From Bremerella sp. JC817 (GTDB lineage Bacteria > Planctomycetota > Planctomycetia > Pirellulales > Pirellulaceae), in NCBI RefSeq assembly GCF_040718835.1, contig NZ_JBFEFG010000274.1, positions 434,001-498,000 of the forward strand: DNA of 64,000 bases, written 5' to 3'. Under the pieces are notes generated by a model, which was not told the origin of the DNA, made no database searches, and saw nothing but the letters and a program-made list of their open reading frames with translations. Positions 44,209 to 54,292 of this stretch are shown here, piece after piece. Both the position numbers and the translations under genes were made by a program. Position 1 is the first letter of the stretch, and every line of letters starts with the position of its first letter.

Positions 44209-45531
44209 CTACGAGTCGGTCTTCAAGATCGGTTCGTTTTTCGACGATCCGCCCGAGAACATCCCGCGAAGCAGCCACATCAGCATGCCGCCGAAACCAA
44301 ACAGCAAGGCGGCAACAAAAACGCCCACGCTGAGGTACGGCACGCAGGTCAGCACCACGTAGAAGACCATGCCGAACGCCAAGGCCAGCGTCAGGCGGCT
44401 TCGCGAGGCGATCGGATGATCGGAGAAGACAATCCGCCCGATGGTGATGCAGGTCAGCGTCGCGGCACCAAAGACGAAGAAGTACAGCAGGCTTCCCACA
44501 TACAGCACCATGCCGAACGCAGCGATCGCGGCCCCTGCCCCAGCCAGACCATCGAGCGTCAGCCAACCGAATAGCATCGGCACCGCCACAATCAACGCCG
44601 CTACCAGGCCCAAGCCAATCACCGACAACGGCACCGCCAGGAAGCCCGCCAGAAAGCTGATGATCGGTCGCTGCACGATTTGATCGACCGTCTGGCCGGT
44701 CGTTTTCGGACAACAGACAATCATCAAGATGCCCATCAGCAGCATCGTGATGTAGCGTTTGATTTGATCCCAGAAATAGTTCGTATTGTCGCTGGCCGCC
44801 GGCGCCGTCGGACTCTGTGGCTTCATCCATTCGATCGGCCCGGTGACTTTCGCTCCCCCTTCGATATCGGCTTCGTTCGGCGACCGATACGTCAGCTTTC
44901 CACCGATCGAAGCCCCATCGCGGATCGTTAAACCAGGATCGACCAGCGGCAGATCGATCGTCCGCAGTTGCTGCCACATTGTCGCTGGCGGTGGCATCTT
45001 CTTCCCGTTACGAAGCCCCGTCGTGATGCTCAGTTCGCGACCGATCGAGCCACTCACTTCGGCTCGGCTGACCGCTGCCCAGACATCGTCTTCAATCTCA
45101 CCCCCTAGTGCCGCTTGAAACCCTGCGAAGACCACATCGCCGTCGACCGTGGCACCTTCGGCCACCTCCAGCGAATAGCCAGCCGCCACCAGGTCTCCCT
45201 TCAAGGTTGCTCCTTCGTCGATCAGGATGGCCTGGCCAGCAAGGCGGCTCGTTCGTCCGACCTTCCCTTTCACCAGGATCTCTTGCCCGGCGACGATCAG
45301 CCCACCTTGAATGTCGCCATCCGCTTTCACCCGCTGAGCGTACACGACCAGGTCGCCGGTGATAGTTCCTTCGACCACGACCGATTGTGCCAGAACATAG
45401 AGGTCACCTTCCCAGGTATCATCCGCTGCGATGGTAACGGTTTCGCCATGCAGAAACTCTGCCGCCGAAGCAGGGGAAACGAAGGCAAGTAACGCGAAAA
45501 CGACCAGGCAGGACAAGAGGTGGGTACGCAC
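44209..45531 (-). CDS. Bactofilin-like polymer-forming membrane protein
   Basis: 440 residues from a GTG preceded by GGGAG; the longer frame upstream lacks sense. After the signal peptide (LLSCLVVFALLAFVSPASA), residues 25-190 form short repeats of beta-helix type (VVEGTITGDLVVYAQRVKAD, GDIQGGLIVAGQEILVKGKV), as in bactofilin-like proteins. The C-terminal half has six to seven membrane helices starting near YFWDQIKRYITMLLMGILMI. It may form a surface scaffold linked to the membrane. Family members of this shape occur in many bacteria without known role. Confidence 0.75.
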   Translation of the reverse strand: MRTHLLSCLVVFALLAFVSPASAAEFLHGETVTIAADDTWEGDLYVLAQSVVVEGTITGDLVVYAQRVKADGDIQGGLIVAGQEILVKGKVGRTSRLAGQAILIDEGATLKGDLVAAGYSLEVAEGATVDGDVVFAGFQAALGGEIEDDVWAAVSRAEVSGSIGRELSITTGLRNGKKMPPPATMWQQLRTIDLPLVDPGLTIRDGASIGGKLTYRSPNEADIEGGAKVTGPIEWMKPQSPTAPAASDNTNYFWDQIKRYITMLLMGILMIVCCPKTTGQTVDQIVQRPIISFLAGFLAVPLSVIGLGLVAALIVAVPMLFGWLTLDGLAGAGAAIAAFGMVLYVGSLLYFFVFGAATLTCITIGRIVFSDHPIASRSRLTLALAFGMVFYVVLTCVPYLSVGVFVAALLFGFGGMLMWLLRGMFSGGSSKNEPILKTDS

Positions 45532-45659
45532 AGATCGACACTCCCAGAAGCAATGAAGGGGATTCCAAGGTGAGATAATCGAGAGCAGTCTCAACGCATC
45601 GTAGATGACGCATCGGTCGATTGCAAAAAAGTTCGACCGATCGCTTTGCAGGCAAACGA

Positions 45660-47216
45660 TTACAAAGTCGGACCAACCAGCCAGGGAACGAACTCTTCGT
45701 CTCCAATACCTTGTTGCTCGCTTTTCGTTTTCTTTCCACTGGCAACCGCCAAGATCTCTTCGAAGATCCGCTCGCCTGCTTCGGTGATCGACTCCCCTTC
45801 CAGGACGGTCCCGGCGTTGATGTCCATGTCGGAAATCATCCGGTCGTACATCGGCGTGTTCGTCGCGATCTTGATCGAAGGGGTCGGCTTGCAGCCGAAG
45901 CAGCTTCCCCGTCCGGTCGTGAAGCAAATGACATTCGCTCCGCCGGCCACCATGCCGGTGACACTGGCCGGGTCGTAGCCTGGGGTGTCCATCAATACCA
46001 GGCCCTTGGCCTCGACTGGTTCAGCGTAGTGATAAACATCGACCAGAGCCGTACTGCCTGCCTTGGCGACGGCTCCCAGCGATTTCTCGGCGATTGTCGT
46101 GAGCCCACCCGCTTTGTTGCCCGGCGAAGGATTGTTGTCCAATTCGACACCGAACATCGCGACGTACTTTTTCCACCATTCGATCCGTTCGATCAGCTTG
46201 TCAGCGATTTCAGGCGTGACCGCGCGACGCGTGAGCAGATGCTCTGCTCCATAAACTTCGGAGGTCTCGCTGAGGATGGCCGTTCCGCCACAAGCCACAA
46301 TTCGATCGCTGGCGATTCCTAAGGCAGGGTTCGCTGTGACGCCAGAGTTTCCGTCGCTGCCGCCACATTCAAGACCGACGCACAGATGGCTTGCCGAAAC
46401 GGTCTGTCGCTGGATGTCGTTGACCTGGGGCAGCATCGTACGGATCTGGGCGATTCCAGCTTCGACCGTCTGCATGGTCCCCCCCATGTCTTGCATCGAA
46501 AGCACCAACGGACCAGGGCGATCGGCACCACCCACGCCATCGATTTGCACCAGATTATGCTGCTGCAGCAAATAGCCCATCGCTCCGGTTTCGCAGCCGA
46601 GGCCCACCAACAGGAAGCCGCCGACGTTGGGATGCTGAGCCATGCCGGCCATCAGGCGATTCAGTGTCTGGTGCGCTTCGCCACCAAATTGCATACCGCA
46701 GCCGGCACCATGTTTCATGGCGATGATCCCGTCGACGTTGGGATATTTGGCCAGTTCTTCTTGCGGAAAGCGTTCGGCAATGAACCGAGCCACGCTGGCC
46801 GAGCAGTTCACCGTGCTGATCACCGCCAGATAGTTTCGCGTGCCAACTTTTCCGTTGGTTCGGACATAGCCCTCGAACGTCCGACCTTCGATTGGCTGAG
46901 GTGCCGGAGGCACGGCCGAGCTTGGCGCATATTCGGCGTGGACATCGATCATTGCCAGATTATGCGAGTGGACATGTTCGCCGGCGGCAATGTCGCAGGT
47001 CGCCTGACCAATGATCTGGCCGTACTTCACGACGGTCTCTCCCTGGGCAATCGCCTGAATGGCCACCTTATGCCCGGCAGGAATCGCATTGAGGGCTACG
47101 ACCTCCCCCTCCAGGCCATGGAGCACTGATTTGGCAGGAATAACGGTCCTGGCGACGGCAACGTTGTCGAAATTGTCCAGTCTGACGAGTTGCGAGGAAA
47201 AATTCTCGTCAAGCAT
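45660..47216 (-). CDS. Altronate/galactarate dehydratase family protein (UxaA-type)
   Basis: 518 residues. The N-terminal SAF domain (about 15-90, VLHGLEGEVVALNAIPAGHK, AAGEHVHSHNLAM) is joined to the UxaA catalytic domain beginning YVRTNGKVGTRNYLAVISTV. Conserved cysteines and glycines appear in KHGAGCGMQFGGE, GLECGGSDGNSGVTANPA and FTTGRGSCFGCKPTPSIKIA. It should dehydrate a sugar acid (altronate or galactarate type) in the cytoplasm, probably iron-dependent; the substrate cannot be told apart by eye. Confidence 0.88.
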   Translation of the reverse strand: MLDENFSSQLVRLDNFDNVAVARTVIPAKSVLHGLEGEVVALNAIPAGHKVAIQAIAQGETVVKYGQIIGQATCDIAAGEHVHSHNLAMIDVHAEYAPSSAVPPAPQPIEGRTFEGYVRTNGKVGTRNYLAVISTVNCSASVARFIAERFPQEELAKYPNVDGIIAMKHGAGCGMQFGGEAHQTLNRLMAGMAQHPNVGGFLLVGLGCETGAMGYLLQQHNLVQIDGVGGADRPGPLVLSMQDMGGTMQTVEAGIAQIRTMLPQVNDIQRQTVSASHLCVGLECGGSDGNSGVTANPALGIASDRIVACGGTAILSETSEVYGAEHLLTRRAVTPEIADKLIERIEWWKKYVAMFGVELDNNPSPGNKAGGLTTIAEKSLGAVAKAGSTALVDVYHYAEPVEAKGLVLMDTPGYDPASVTGMVAGGANVICFTTGRGSCFGCKPTPSIKIATNTPMYDRMISDMDINAGTVLEGESITEAGERIFEEILAVASGKKTKSEQQGIGDEEFVPWLVGPTL

Positions 47217-47379
47217 TCCAAGTGCCCTATAATTGAGATCCGAGTTGCGAGATTTCGTACTCGCGACCAGATTTCGCTGTGTTTCCTAAGTTTCTCACTA
47301 ACACACGAATCGTACCGGATTCGGCACGTGACGAGAATCCGCCGCATGCCATTCCGCTTACGTCGTTAAGGAACCCTCG

Positions 47380-48465
47380 ATGCGTTCACCGTCGATTGCT
47401 GCCCGATGCTTCGTCCTGGGTATGTCGCTGATGGTTCTCGGTTTGGTCACGTCGACCTCCCGTGCAGACGATCGCGAATACGAATCGGTGGAGATCCGCA
47501 AAGCGATTCAAACGTTGCAGAAGAATGGTGCTCACGTCGATTTCTATCAGAACTACGACGAGCAAACCTCTTACTACGTCAACCTTTACGCCACCAAAGC
47601 CAACGCCGACAACCTGCAGGCCCTGCTGGTACTGCCGAAGGTCGAACGCCTTTGGCTGGGAGCGAACTTTGATCTTTCGCCCGCGACCTGGGCGACGTTG
47701 ACCCAAATGGGCGAGCTTCAGCACTTGCACCTTTTCGGCAATCCCACGGATGCCGACCTGATGCAGATCGCTCAGTTCTCGAACCTGATTTCCCTGCACC
47801 TCAACGGAAATAACTTCACCCCAGGTGGCCTTTGGTACCTGGAAGAGCTGACGCAACTCGAACAACTCTCGCTGAAGATCGACGGCAACTGCGAGCCCTA
47901 TTTCACATACCTGTCACGTCTGCCGAAGCTGAATCAGCTTTCGGTCTACGATCCAAGTGCCAAACAGGTCTCGCTGAAAGGGATCGAGAACTTCCAGAGC
48001 CTGCGAACGCTGTCGATCAACTTCGGCCACGTTTCCGGGTCGTCGCTGCAAACACTTTCTGGTTTGCCGAACCTGAAAGCCCTCACCATCACGAATGTCT
48101 CGTTCACTTCGGGCGACATGGAAGTTTTTCGTAAGCTCAACGGGCTAGAGCACTTGAACCTGCACAACTGCGAATTTCCTTCCGACAACTTCGACACGCT
48201 GGAAGGTCTCGAAAAGGTGCAGCACATGACCATTTCGCACTCGAACCTGATCGACGATGCAATGACGACGCTCGGTAAATTGCCATCGCTCAATTATCTG
48301 TATCTGAACCTGACACCAATCACCGATGCTGGCTTAAAAAACCTCCGCGGTGCCCAGGGACTCGAAACACTTCATCTCCGCAGCACGGACGTGACCCAAG
48401 ACGGGGTCGACTGGTTGGCCAAAGAGCTGCCAAGCCTGCGCGTGATTGCCCCGCTCAACAACTGA
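47380..48465 (+). CDS. Secreted leucine-rich-repeat protein (paralogue 4)
   Basis: 361 residues with signal peptide (GMSLMVLGLVTSTSRA) and AAGGA upstream. The signature EYESVEIRKAIQTLQKNGAH is followed by repeats MGELQHLHLFGNPTDADLMQ, LTQLEQLSLKIDGNCEPYFT and LPSLNYLYLNLTPITDAGL. The cap is TQDGVDWLAKELPSLRV. A TATAAT at 47228-47233 may be its -10 box, giving a leader of about 140 bases. Separated from paralogue 3 by three unrelated genes, implying later rearrangement or insertion. Confidence 0.87.
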   Translation: MRSPSIAARCFVLGMSLMVLGLVTSTSRADDREYESVEIRKAIQTLQKNGAHVDFYQNYDEQTSYYVNLYATKANADNLQALLVLPKVERLWLGANFDLSPATWATLTQMGELQHLHLFGNPTDADLMQIAQFSNLISLHLNGNNFTPGGLWYLEELTQLEQLSLKIDGNCEPYFTYLSRLPKLNQLSVYDPSAKQVSLKGIENFQSLRTLSINFGHVSGSSLQTLSGLPNLKALTITNVSFTSGDMEVFRKLNGLEHLNLHNCEFPSDNFDTLEGLEKVQHMTISHSNLIDDAMTTLGKLPSLNYLYLNLTPITDAGLKNLRGAQGLETLHLRSTDVTQDGVDWLAKELPSLRVIAPLNN

Positions 48466-48683
48466 GCGATTATTCTGTCGACAGCCGAGTTCGAGAACCG
48501 TAACCAGCGTATCAAGACGTAGTGGTGCGTGCGGCTTCTGCGAATTCTGCCGATTAAACGGCTTCCGATATTGAAACTTGCAGGCAAGTGGCGTTCAATG
48601 AGCAGAATGTCGGGGGCAAGGACACGGACGGATTAATCGGGAGACGCCTTCGCGGTATTTCCCGGCTGTCAGGAGGGTATTCA

Positions 48684-50084
48684 ATGCGACATGGGGCAAC
48701 ATTTATTATCGCGCTAGCGATATTACTGACGGCGTTGAATTTCGCTCCGGCTCAAGCTCCGGTCGGGTTTCCTCCGGTTCCGATCGACGTCGGTGGTCCG
48801 ATGGATCCGGAACTCGAACGCATTGTTGCCACGCTGGAACAAAGCGGCTGCCTGTTTGGCTATGGCGCCTCGCTCTCTGACGAAATCGTCAACTGGCCCG
48901 AATATGGATGCATCCGCATCGACGGCGCCAAAATGAAGGACTCGCACTGGGATCTGCTGCTGCAGCTTCCTTCGATCAAGCTTCTTTCGCTGCACAACAC
49001 GCCGTCAGAAGGCAAAGTCCGCAACTGTCTCCGTCAGATGTCGCAACTGGCCGAACTGCAGCTCGACAATAGCTTGGACGACAGCGGTATGTCGACCGTC
49101 GCCGAACTGCCCGGCCTCCAGGCGATTCGCATCGCCGAAACCAAGGTCTCGGATCATGGCATCTGGTACCTGGAAGAACTTCAGAACCTGAAGCACATCG
49201 AATTGGAAGAACTGCCGGTCAGCAATCAAAGCTTCCACTACTTGAAGCGACTGCCGCGGCTCAACACGCTGACCGTTGCCGATGCCGACCTGACTGGGCC
49301 ATGGTATCTGCAGAAAGGCGATTTCCCAGCTCTCGGCAAACTTTCGCTGCAAGGCGAGAAGGTCGATGACGCGGTCGCCACCCAGGTTTGTCAATTGAAA
49401 AGCCTCGTTGAAGTCCGCTTCGAGCGAACCAAACTAACGATGACGGGCCTGACCACTTTGGCCGGTCTGCCGAATGTCGAGCAACTGTCGTGTGCGAAGT
49501 CTTCCCTGAAAGACGCCCCGTGCTCGCTGACTCGGCCAGCCACGAAGCTGTTGCTGCTCGACCTGAGTAACACCGGCGCCGGCGATCAGTTTCTTTCGAC
49601 CGTCAACTTGTTCCCTGGCCTGGAAGAGCTCGACCTGTCGGACTCGCCAGTCACCGATTCAGGGATTGCCCAACTAAAGAGCCTTTCGTCGCTGCATACC
49701 TTGCGGTTGAACAACACCAAGGTCACCAGCGAAGGGCTCGCCTCGATCTCCGAACTTCCTGGTCTGCGAGAGATCCATCTGCATGGCACCAAGCTGACTG
49801 GCGACGCGATCGAGCATCTGGCCCAGGTCAAATCGCTGGAGTGGATCGATCTGAGCAATACCAATGTCAGCGGCGAGAAACTGTCGCAACTGGCAACCCT
49901 CCCAAATCTGCGGGGGGTGGCTTTGTTCAACACCCCAATCAGCTCGGCCGATCTGCCTTACCTGCGAAAGCTTTCGCACGTCGACGAGGTCTACGTCGAT
50001 GGAAGCCAACTGACGCTGGCCGAACAGCAACAACTGCGCGAGTTCTACGCAACGGCCAAGTCGTCGCGATTCACGCCTCGCTAG
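48684..50084 (+). CDS. Larger secreted leucine-rich-repeat protein
   Basis: 466 residues from MRHGATFIIALAILLTALNF with AGGAGGG upstream; the earlier ATG in the frame lacks support. Signal peptide ends near APAQA. About fourteen repeats follow, e.g. LPGLQAIRIAETKVSDHGIW, FPGLEELDLSDSPVTDSGIA, LPGLREIHLHGTKLTGDAIE. It lacks the YESxEIR signature of the four shorter paralogues but shares the WYLEEL element. Likely secreted or periplasmic binding protein. Confidence 0.87.
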   Translation: MRHGATFIIALAILLTALNFAPAQAPVGFPPVPIDVGGPMDPELERIVATLEQSGCLFGYGASLSDEIVNWPEYGCIRIDGAKMKDSHWDLLLQLPSIKLLSLHNTPSEGKVRNCLRQMSQLAELQLDNSLDDSGMSTVAELPGLQAIRIAETKVSDHGIWYLEELQNLKHIELEELPVSNQSFHYLKRLPRLNTLTVADADLTGPWYLQKGDFPALGKLSLQGEKVDDAVATQVCQLKSLVEVRFERTKLTMTGLTTLAGLPNVEQLSCAKSSLKDAPCSLTRPATKLLLLDLSNTGAGDQFLSTVNLFPGLEELDLSDSPVTDSGIAQLKSLSSLHTLRLNNTKVTSEGLASISELPGLREIHLHGTKLTGDAIEHLAQVKSLEWIDLSNTNVSGEKLSQLATLPNLRGVALFNTPISSADLPYLRKLSHVDEVYVDGSQLTLAEQQQLREFYATAKSSRFTPR

Positions 50085-50288
50085 TCGAACCGTTGCCGGC
50101 ATAACCGATTCCAACGGGTGACAGGCTTTTTCCAGTGATCCTGTCGCCCAGCACCCCCAATATGGGGAAAGACGCGGTTTGGTTTTCGCACCAAAACCCC
50201 GACGGGCAATGAATCGTCTCTTATAATAGGAAGTCTCTACTTATCCCCCCTGCGCGCCAGCGCGACCGGCAATCGCCGAGAGAAGCCA

Positions 50289-53200
50289 ATGTCGACCGAC
50301 GCTCAAACGAGTTTGAACAACGCGGAATCAATCGGGTCGAAAACCACGTCGCACGATTTCATCCGTCGCAAGATCAACAGCACGCGACGCAGTGTGAAGT
50401 TGGCGGAGTTGGCTGCCGGTCTGCTTTTGTTCGTTGCCGGCTCGCTGCTGTTCATGCTGACGCTGGCCATCATCGACCACTGGATTGTTGGCCTGAACTT
50501 CACGGCGCGACTGGTCGCGTTCCTGGTTTACATCCTTGCCGCCGCTGGGTTCCTGTGGGTTTATGTCTCTCCCCTGCTCTTTCACTCCATCAATCCGCTC
50601 TACGCGGCAAAGATGATCGAGCAAGGTCAGCCGACGCTGAAGAACAGTTTGCTGAACTTTCTGTTCCTGACGCAAAACCAACAAGGCACGCGGAAGGCAG
50701 TTCTCGACGCCGTCGAATCGCAGGCCGCGACAGATATTTCGTCGCTGTCTCTGGAACACCTGGTCGATTACTCGAAAGCGATCCGGGTCGGCTACGTTCT
50801 GGCGGCCCTGGCGGTGCTGTTTGGTTTGTACAAAGTTCTTTCGCCCAAAGATCCCCTGCAAACCGCCGCGCGCGTGGCGATGCCCTGGAACGACATTGCT
50901 CGTCCATCGCGGGTGAAGATCATCGATGTTCAACCCGGCGACACGACCGTCTATCAAGGCGAACAGTTGCCGGTCTCGGTGAAACTGCACGACGTCGGCA
51001 CCGGTGACCGCCTCGAACTGATTTACTCCACGAAAGATGGTCAGCTCGTCGACAAATTAATTCCGCTGGAAGTGAGCGAAGATGGCTTCAGCTTTCAGGC
51101 AATCATCAACCCGACCGATATGGGGATCCAGGACGATCTGACCTATCGCATTGAAGCTGGCGACGCTGTCTCGCGCGACTTCGAGGTCAGCACGCTCGAA
51201 GCACCATCGATCGACGTCGCATCGGTTCGCTACGACCTGCCTGGCTACACGGGCGAGTCTGGCTGGGATCAAGAAGGAGATGGCCACATCCGCGCACTGG
51301 AAGGTACTATGGTCACCATCCGCGCGGTGAGCAACCGACCGATTCAAAAGGCGTATGTCGAATTCGATCCAGTCGCGAACTCGCCGATCGTTTCGCTCAA
51401 CACGCTTCCGATGCAGGTCGCTTCGGAAGAACCAACGCGTGCCTCAGTTCGCTTCCCGCTCGAGATGAACGACGCCGGTTCGGCAGGCAAGTTTCGTTCG
51501 TACCAGATTCGTTTCCGAACCGAAGATGGCGTGCTGAACCCTCACCCGGTTCTTTACGACATCGAAGTGACTCGCGATTTGCCACCGGAAGTCGAGTTCC
51601 TGGAACCGACCGCCAACGAGTTAGAACTTCCGGTGAACATGCCGCTGGACGTTCGCTTGAGAGCACTCGACCCGGACTATGGTATTCGTCAGCTGCGCGT
51701 GACCGGTGCGGTGACCAAGGGGCCTGGTCAGCCAGCTCAACCTCTGATCAACGCTTCGCTGCTGCAGCAACCGAAGTCAGGGCAAGTGCTCGCCAACTGG
51801 CAGCTCACGCCGAAAGAGCATGGCCTGAAGTCAGGCGACATCGTTCGCTTGACCGGCATCGCCGAAGATAACCGGACCGACTACTCCGGCAACTTGAAAC
51901 CGAACATCTCGCAAACGCAGTCGCGAATCATCTTGATTACCGATCCGGTTACCCGTCCGCCTGGCGAAAACCAGCAGCCTGGCAATAAGGACGAGAATCA
52001 ACCGAAGCAAGAGAAGCCCGGCGACGAGAACCAGGCCGGCGACTCGCCCGAAGAAAACCAGAAGGGTGAATCAGGCGAAGAAGGCGAGAACGGCGAAAAG
52101 TCGGCAGGTGGCTCGAAGGAAGGTGAGAACGGCGAGCAGTCCGAAGAAAACAAGGGCGAAAGCGGCGACGAAGGGAAGAAGGGCTCGGAAGACGGGTCCG
52201 GCGAGAACGGCATGCGTGGCCCTTCCGACAGTCCGCAAGAAGGTGAAAACTCCGGCGAATCGGACGACAAACAGCAAGGCCAAGGAGGCGGCTCCGGCGA
52301 TCCTTCAGGCGATCAAGAACAACAAGATCAGCAGCAGCAAGGCAAAGGCAACCAATCGGAAGATGGCAACGAGCAAGGCGATCCGCAAAAGGGAGACGCC
52401 CAGCCAGAGCAAGGTGGCCAAGGCCAACGCAACGAAAAGGGTGGCGACGAGCAATCCGAATCGAAGCAATCAGGCGGAACCGGCGGCGAAGCTTCGACTG
52501 GATCTGATCAGCAGCAGCGTCAACAAAACAAGGCCGATCAACAAGGATCGCCTAACGGTAAAGGAACCGGCAAGGCTGGCGATCCGAACAAAGGTGGCGA
52601 GCTTCAAAATGGGGATGCTTCGACGCAGCCGAACGAAAGTTCGACCGTTGAAAAGCGTGACGAGCCGATCGCTTCTGATGGAACTCAGGACGGCGACGCC
52701 TTCGATGCGATTCAAGACTACCTGAAGAAGAAGCAAGAGCAACAAGCCAAGGGCGATCAGCCTCAGCCGGATGGCCAGAACCAAAAGAACCCTCAACAAC
52801 AAGGCCAAGGTGAGTCGTCCGGCGAACCGCAAACCGCTCCGGGCGAAAACCAGAACGGCGTCGGCGGCAATTCGCAGAAGCCTGAAGCAGGCGATCCGAA
52901 CAACGCTCAGAATCAGGGCCAAGGATCGAAGAATAGCGAGAAGCCCGGCGAAGGTGAAAAGCCTGAGCAGCAGCCCGGTGAAAACGGTGTCGACAACGGC
53001 ACCCAGCCCGAGAACTCGGCCGCTGGCGAAGATGCTGCCGGCCAAGAGCAGAAGAGGCAACCTGGTTCGCAAGACAATAACCAGGGCGAAGGAATGGAGC
53101 GTGATACCCAGAACAACGAGCAAGGTGGCTCCGAGAACAAGGGTGGCGCCAAACAGAAAGACGCGGAAGGTAATCCTTCGGAAGACTCGGAACGGGCCAA

Positions 53201-54182
53201 CGACAACGGCCAGGGCGACACCACCAACTCAGGCGCCGGCAAAGAAGCTGGCGAAGAGAACACCGGTAGCCCTCAGTCTGGCGAGAAAGCCAACAAGCAA
53301 AGCGAAAACAAGATGAAGCCGGACGATCAAGCGTCCGACCAGCAAGGCGATCAGCCCAAGAGCCCATCAAACAGCGACAAGCAGTCCAACAGCAAAGGGG
53401 ACAACGCGGGCGATCAAAGTGGCGGTGGCGGCGCTGGCGGCGGTCAGGCAGCCAAGCAGGCCGGCAACGACAGCCCCGGCAGCACTAGTTCGGCCGACGA
53501 AGGGGCCGGCACTTCCAATCAGCAAGGCGAAGGGGAAGTGGGCAACGAAGGTGGCGAAGGCCCCAAAGCCAACAAGCAGACCGGTTCGCAAAGCAACGAA
53601 AAGGGAGAAGGCTCGAACATGACCAACTCTCCGGAAGGTCAGCAGTCAGGTGCTCAAGGTTCTCCTTCGGAAGATGGTAGTCCTCAGCAATCTCCTTCGC
53701 AGAAGAACGATCCACAAAACAATGGCCAGGGCCCCGGCAACACGTCGGTGCCTCAGGGTGGCAGCCGCACCGGCAACAACGAACCAGAGCCCTACGATGG
53801 TCCGCTGGTCGAGCCCGGTGAAGATGCCGCAAACGTAGAATACGCCGAGAAAGCCACCAACATGGTGCTGGATGAACTGCAGCATCAAGACAATCCAGAC
53901 CCAGAACTGCTGAAGAAGCTGGGCTGGAATAAAGACGAATTCCAGCGGTTCGTGCAGCGTTGGCAACAAATGAAACAAGCTGCCAACAGCGAAGACGTTC
54001 AGGCCAAACGTGAATTGAACGACGCGCTTCGCAGCCTCGGACTTTCGCGTGGCCAAGACGCTACCCGTCGGGTCGAAGCCCGTCAGGCAACCTCCGGTGG
54101 TTCCGGCGACACGCAGCGAAGTGCTCCGCCGGCTGCGTTCATGGAGCAATACCGGGCCTATCTCAAGGGGGCTTCTCAATAA
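50289..54182 (+). CDS. Giant membrane protein with Gln/Gly/Glu/Asn-rich region
   Basis: 1297 residues. Two membrane helices near the N-terminus (LAAGLLLFVAGSLLFMLTLA; LVAFLVYILAAAGFLWVYV) and a third at about 165-185 (AIRVGYVLAALAVLFGLYKV), then a beta-rich region (about 200-550). About 640 residues follow that are almost wholly Gln, Gly, Glu, Asn, Lys, Ser, Asp, Pro, e.g. GEEGENGEKSAGGSKEGENG. The C-terminal ~130 residues are ordered (NVEYAEKATNMVLDELQHQD, LLKKLGWNKDEFQRFVQRWQ). The N-terminal architecture resembles DUF4175-type proteins. A TATAAT lies at 50222-50227. Function unknown; likely an extended periplasmic element. Confidence 0.8.
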   Translation: MSTDAQTSLNNAESIGSKTTSHDFIRRKINSTRRSVKLAELAAGLLLFVAGSLLFMLTLAIIDHWIVGLNFTARLVAFLVYILAAAGFLWVYVSPLLFHSINPLYAAKMIEQGQPTLKNSLLNFLFLTQNQQGTRKAVLDAVESQAATDISSLSLEHLVDYSKAIRVGYVLAALAVLFGLYKVLSPKDPLQTAARVAMPWNDIARPSRVKIIDVQPGDTTVYQGEQLPVSVKLHDVGTGDRLELIYSTKDGQLVDKLIPLEVSEDGFSFQAIINPTDMGIQDDLTYRIEAGDAVSRDFEVSTLEAPSIDVASVRYDLPGYTGESGWDQEGDGHIRALEGTMVTIRAVSNRPIQKAYVEFDPVANSPIVSLNTLPMQVASEEPTRASVRFPLEMNDAGSAGKFRSYQIRFRTEDGVLNPHPVLYDIEVTRDLPPEVEFLEPTANELELPVNMPLDVRLRALDPDYGIRQLRVTGAVTKGPGQPAQPLINASLLQQPKSGQVLANWQLTPKEHGLKSGDIVRLTGIAEDNRTDYSGNLKPNISQTQSRIILITDPVTRPPGENQQPGNKDENQPKQEKPGDENQAGDSPEENQKGESGEEGENGEKSAGGSKEGENGEQSEENKGESGDEGKKGSEDGSGENGMRGPSDSPQEGENSGESDDKQQGQGGGSGDPSGDQEQQDQQQQGKGNQSEDGNEQGDPQKGDAQPEQGGQGQRNEKGGDEQSESKQSGGTGGEASTGSDQQQRQQNKADQQGSPNGKGTGKAGDPNKGGELQNGDASTQPNESSTVEKRDEPIASDGTQDGDAFDAIQDYLKKKQEQQAKGDQPQPDGQNQKNPQQQGQGESSGEPQTAPGENQNGVGGNSQKPEAGDPNNAQNQGQGSKNSEKPGEGEKPEQQPGENGVDNGTQPENSAAGEDAAGQEQKRQPGSQDNNQGEGMERDTQNNEQGGSENKGGAKQKDAEGNPSEDSERANDNGQGDTTNSGAGKEAGEENTGSPQSGEKANKQSENKMKPDDQASDQQGDQPKSPSNSDKQSNSKGDNAGDQSGGGGAGGGQAAKQAGNDSPGSTSSADEGAGTSNQQGEGEVGNEGGEGPKANKQTGSQSNEKGEGSNMTNSPEGQQSGAQGSPSEDGSPQQSPSQKNDPQNNGQGPGNTSVPQGGSRTGNNEPEPYDGPLVEPGEDAANVEYAEKATNMVLDELQHQDNPDPELLKKLGWNKDEFQRFVQRWQQMKQAANSEDVQAKRELNDALRSLGLSRGQDATRRVEARQATSGGSGDTQRSAPPAAFMEQYRAYLKGASQ

Positions 54183-54292
54183 AGCCTTGGTTAAGGCAAA
54201 ATAGGGAATTCCCTGAAAATTCACCTAGCCGGGCATAATCCCCAGGAAAACGCCGCCTGCGACTCTCTTGGTTGCACAACGCCATTCCTGAC

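Noticed and set aside
52470..53370. Minus-strand hydrophobic or Arg-rich frames opposite the low-complexity gene
   Set aside because: The Gln/Gly/Glu-rich coding strand produces Leu/Ala/Ser-rich antisense readings by composition; no start signals or motifs.
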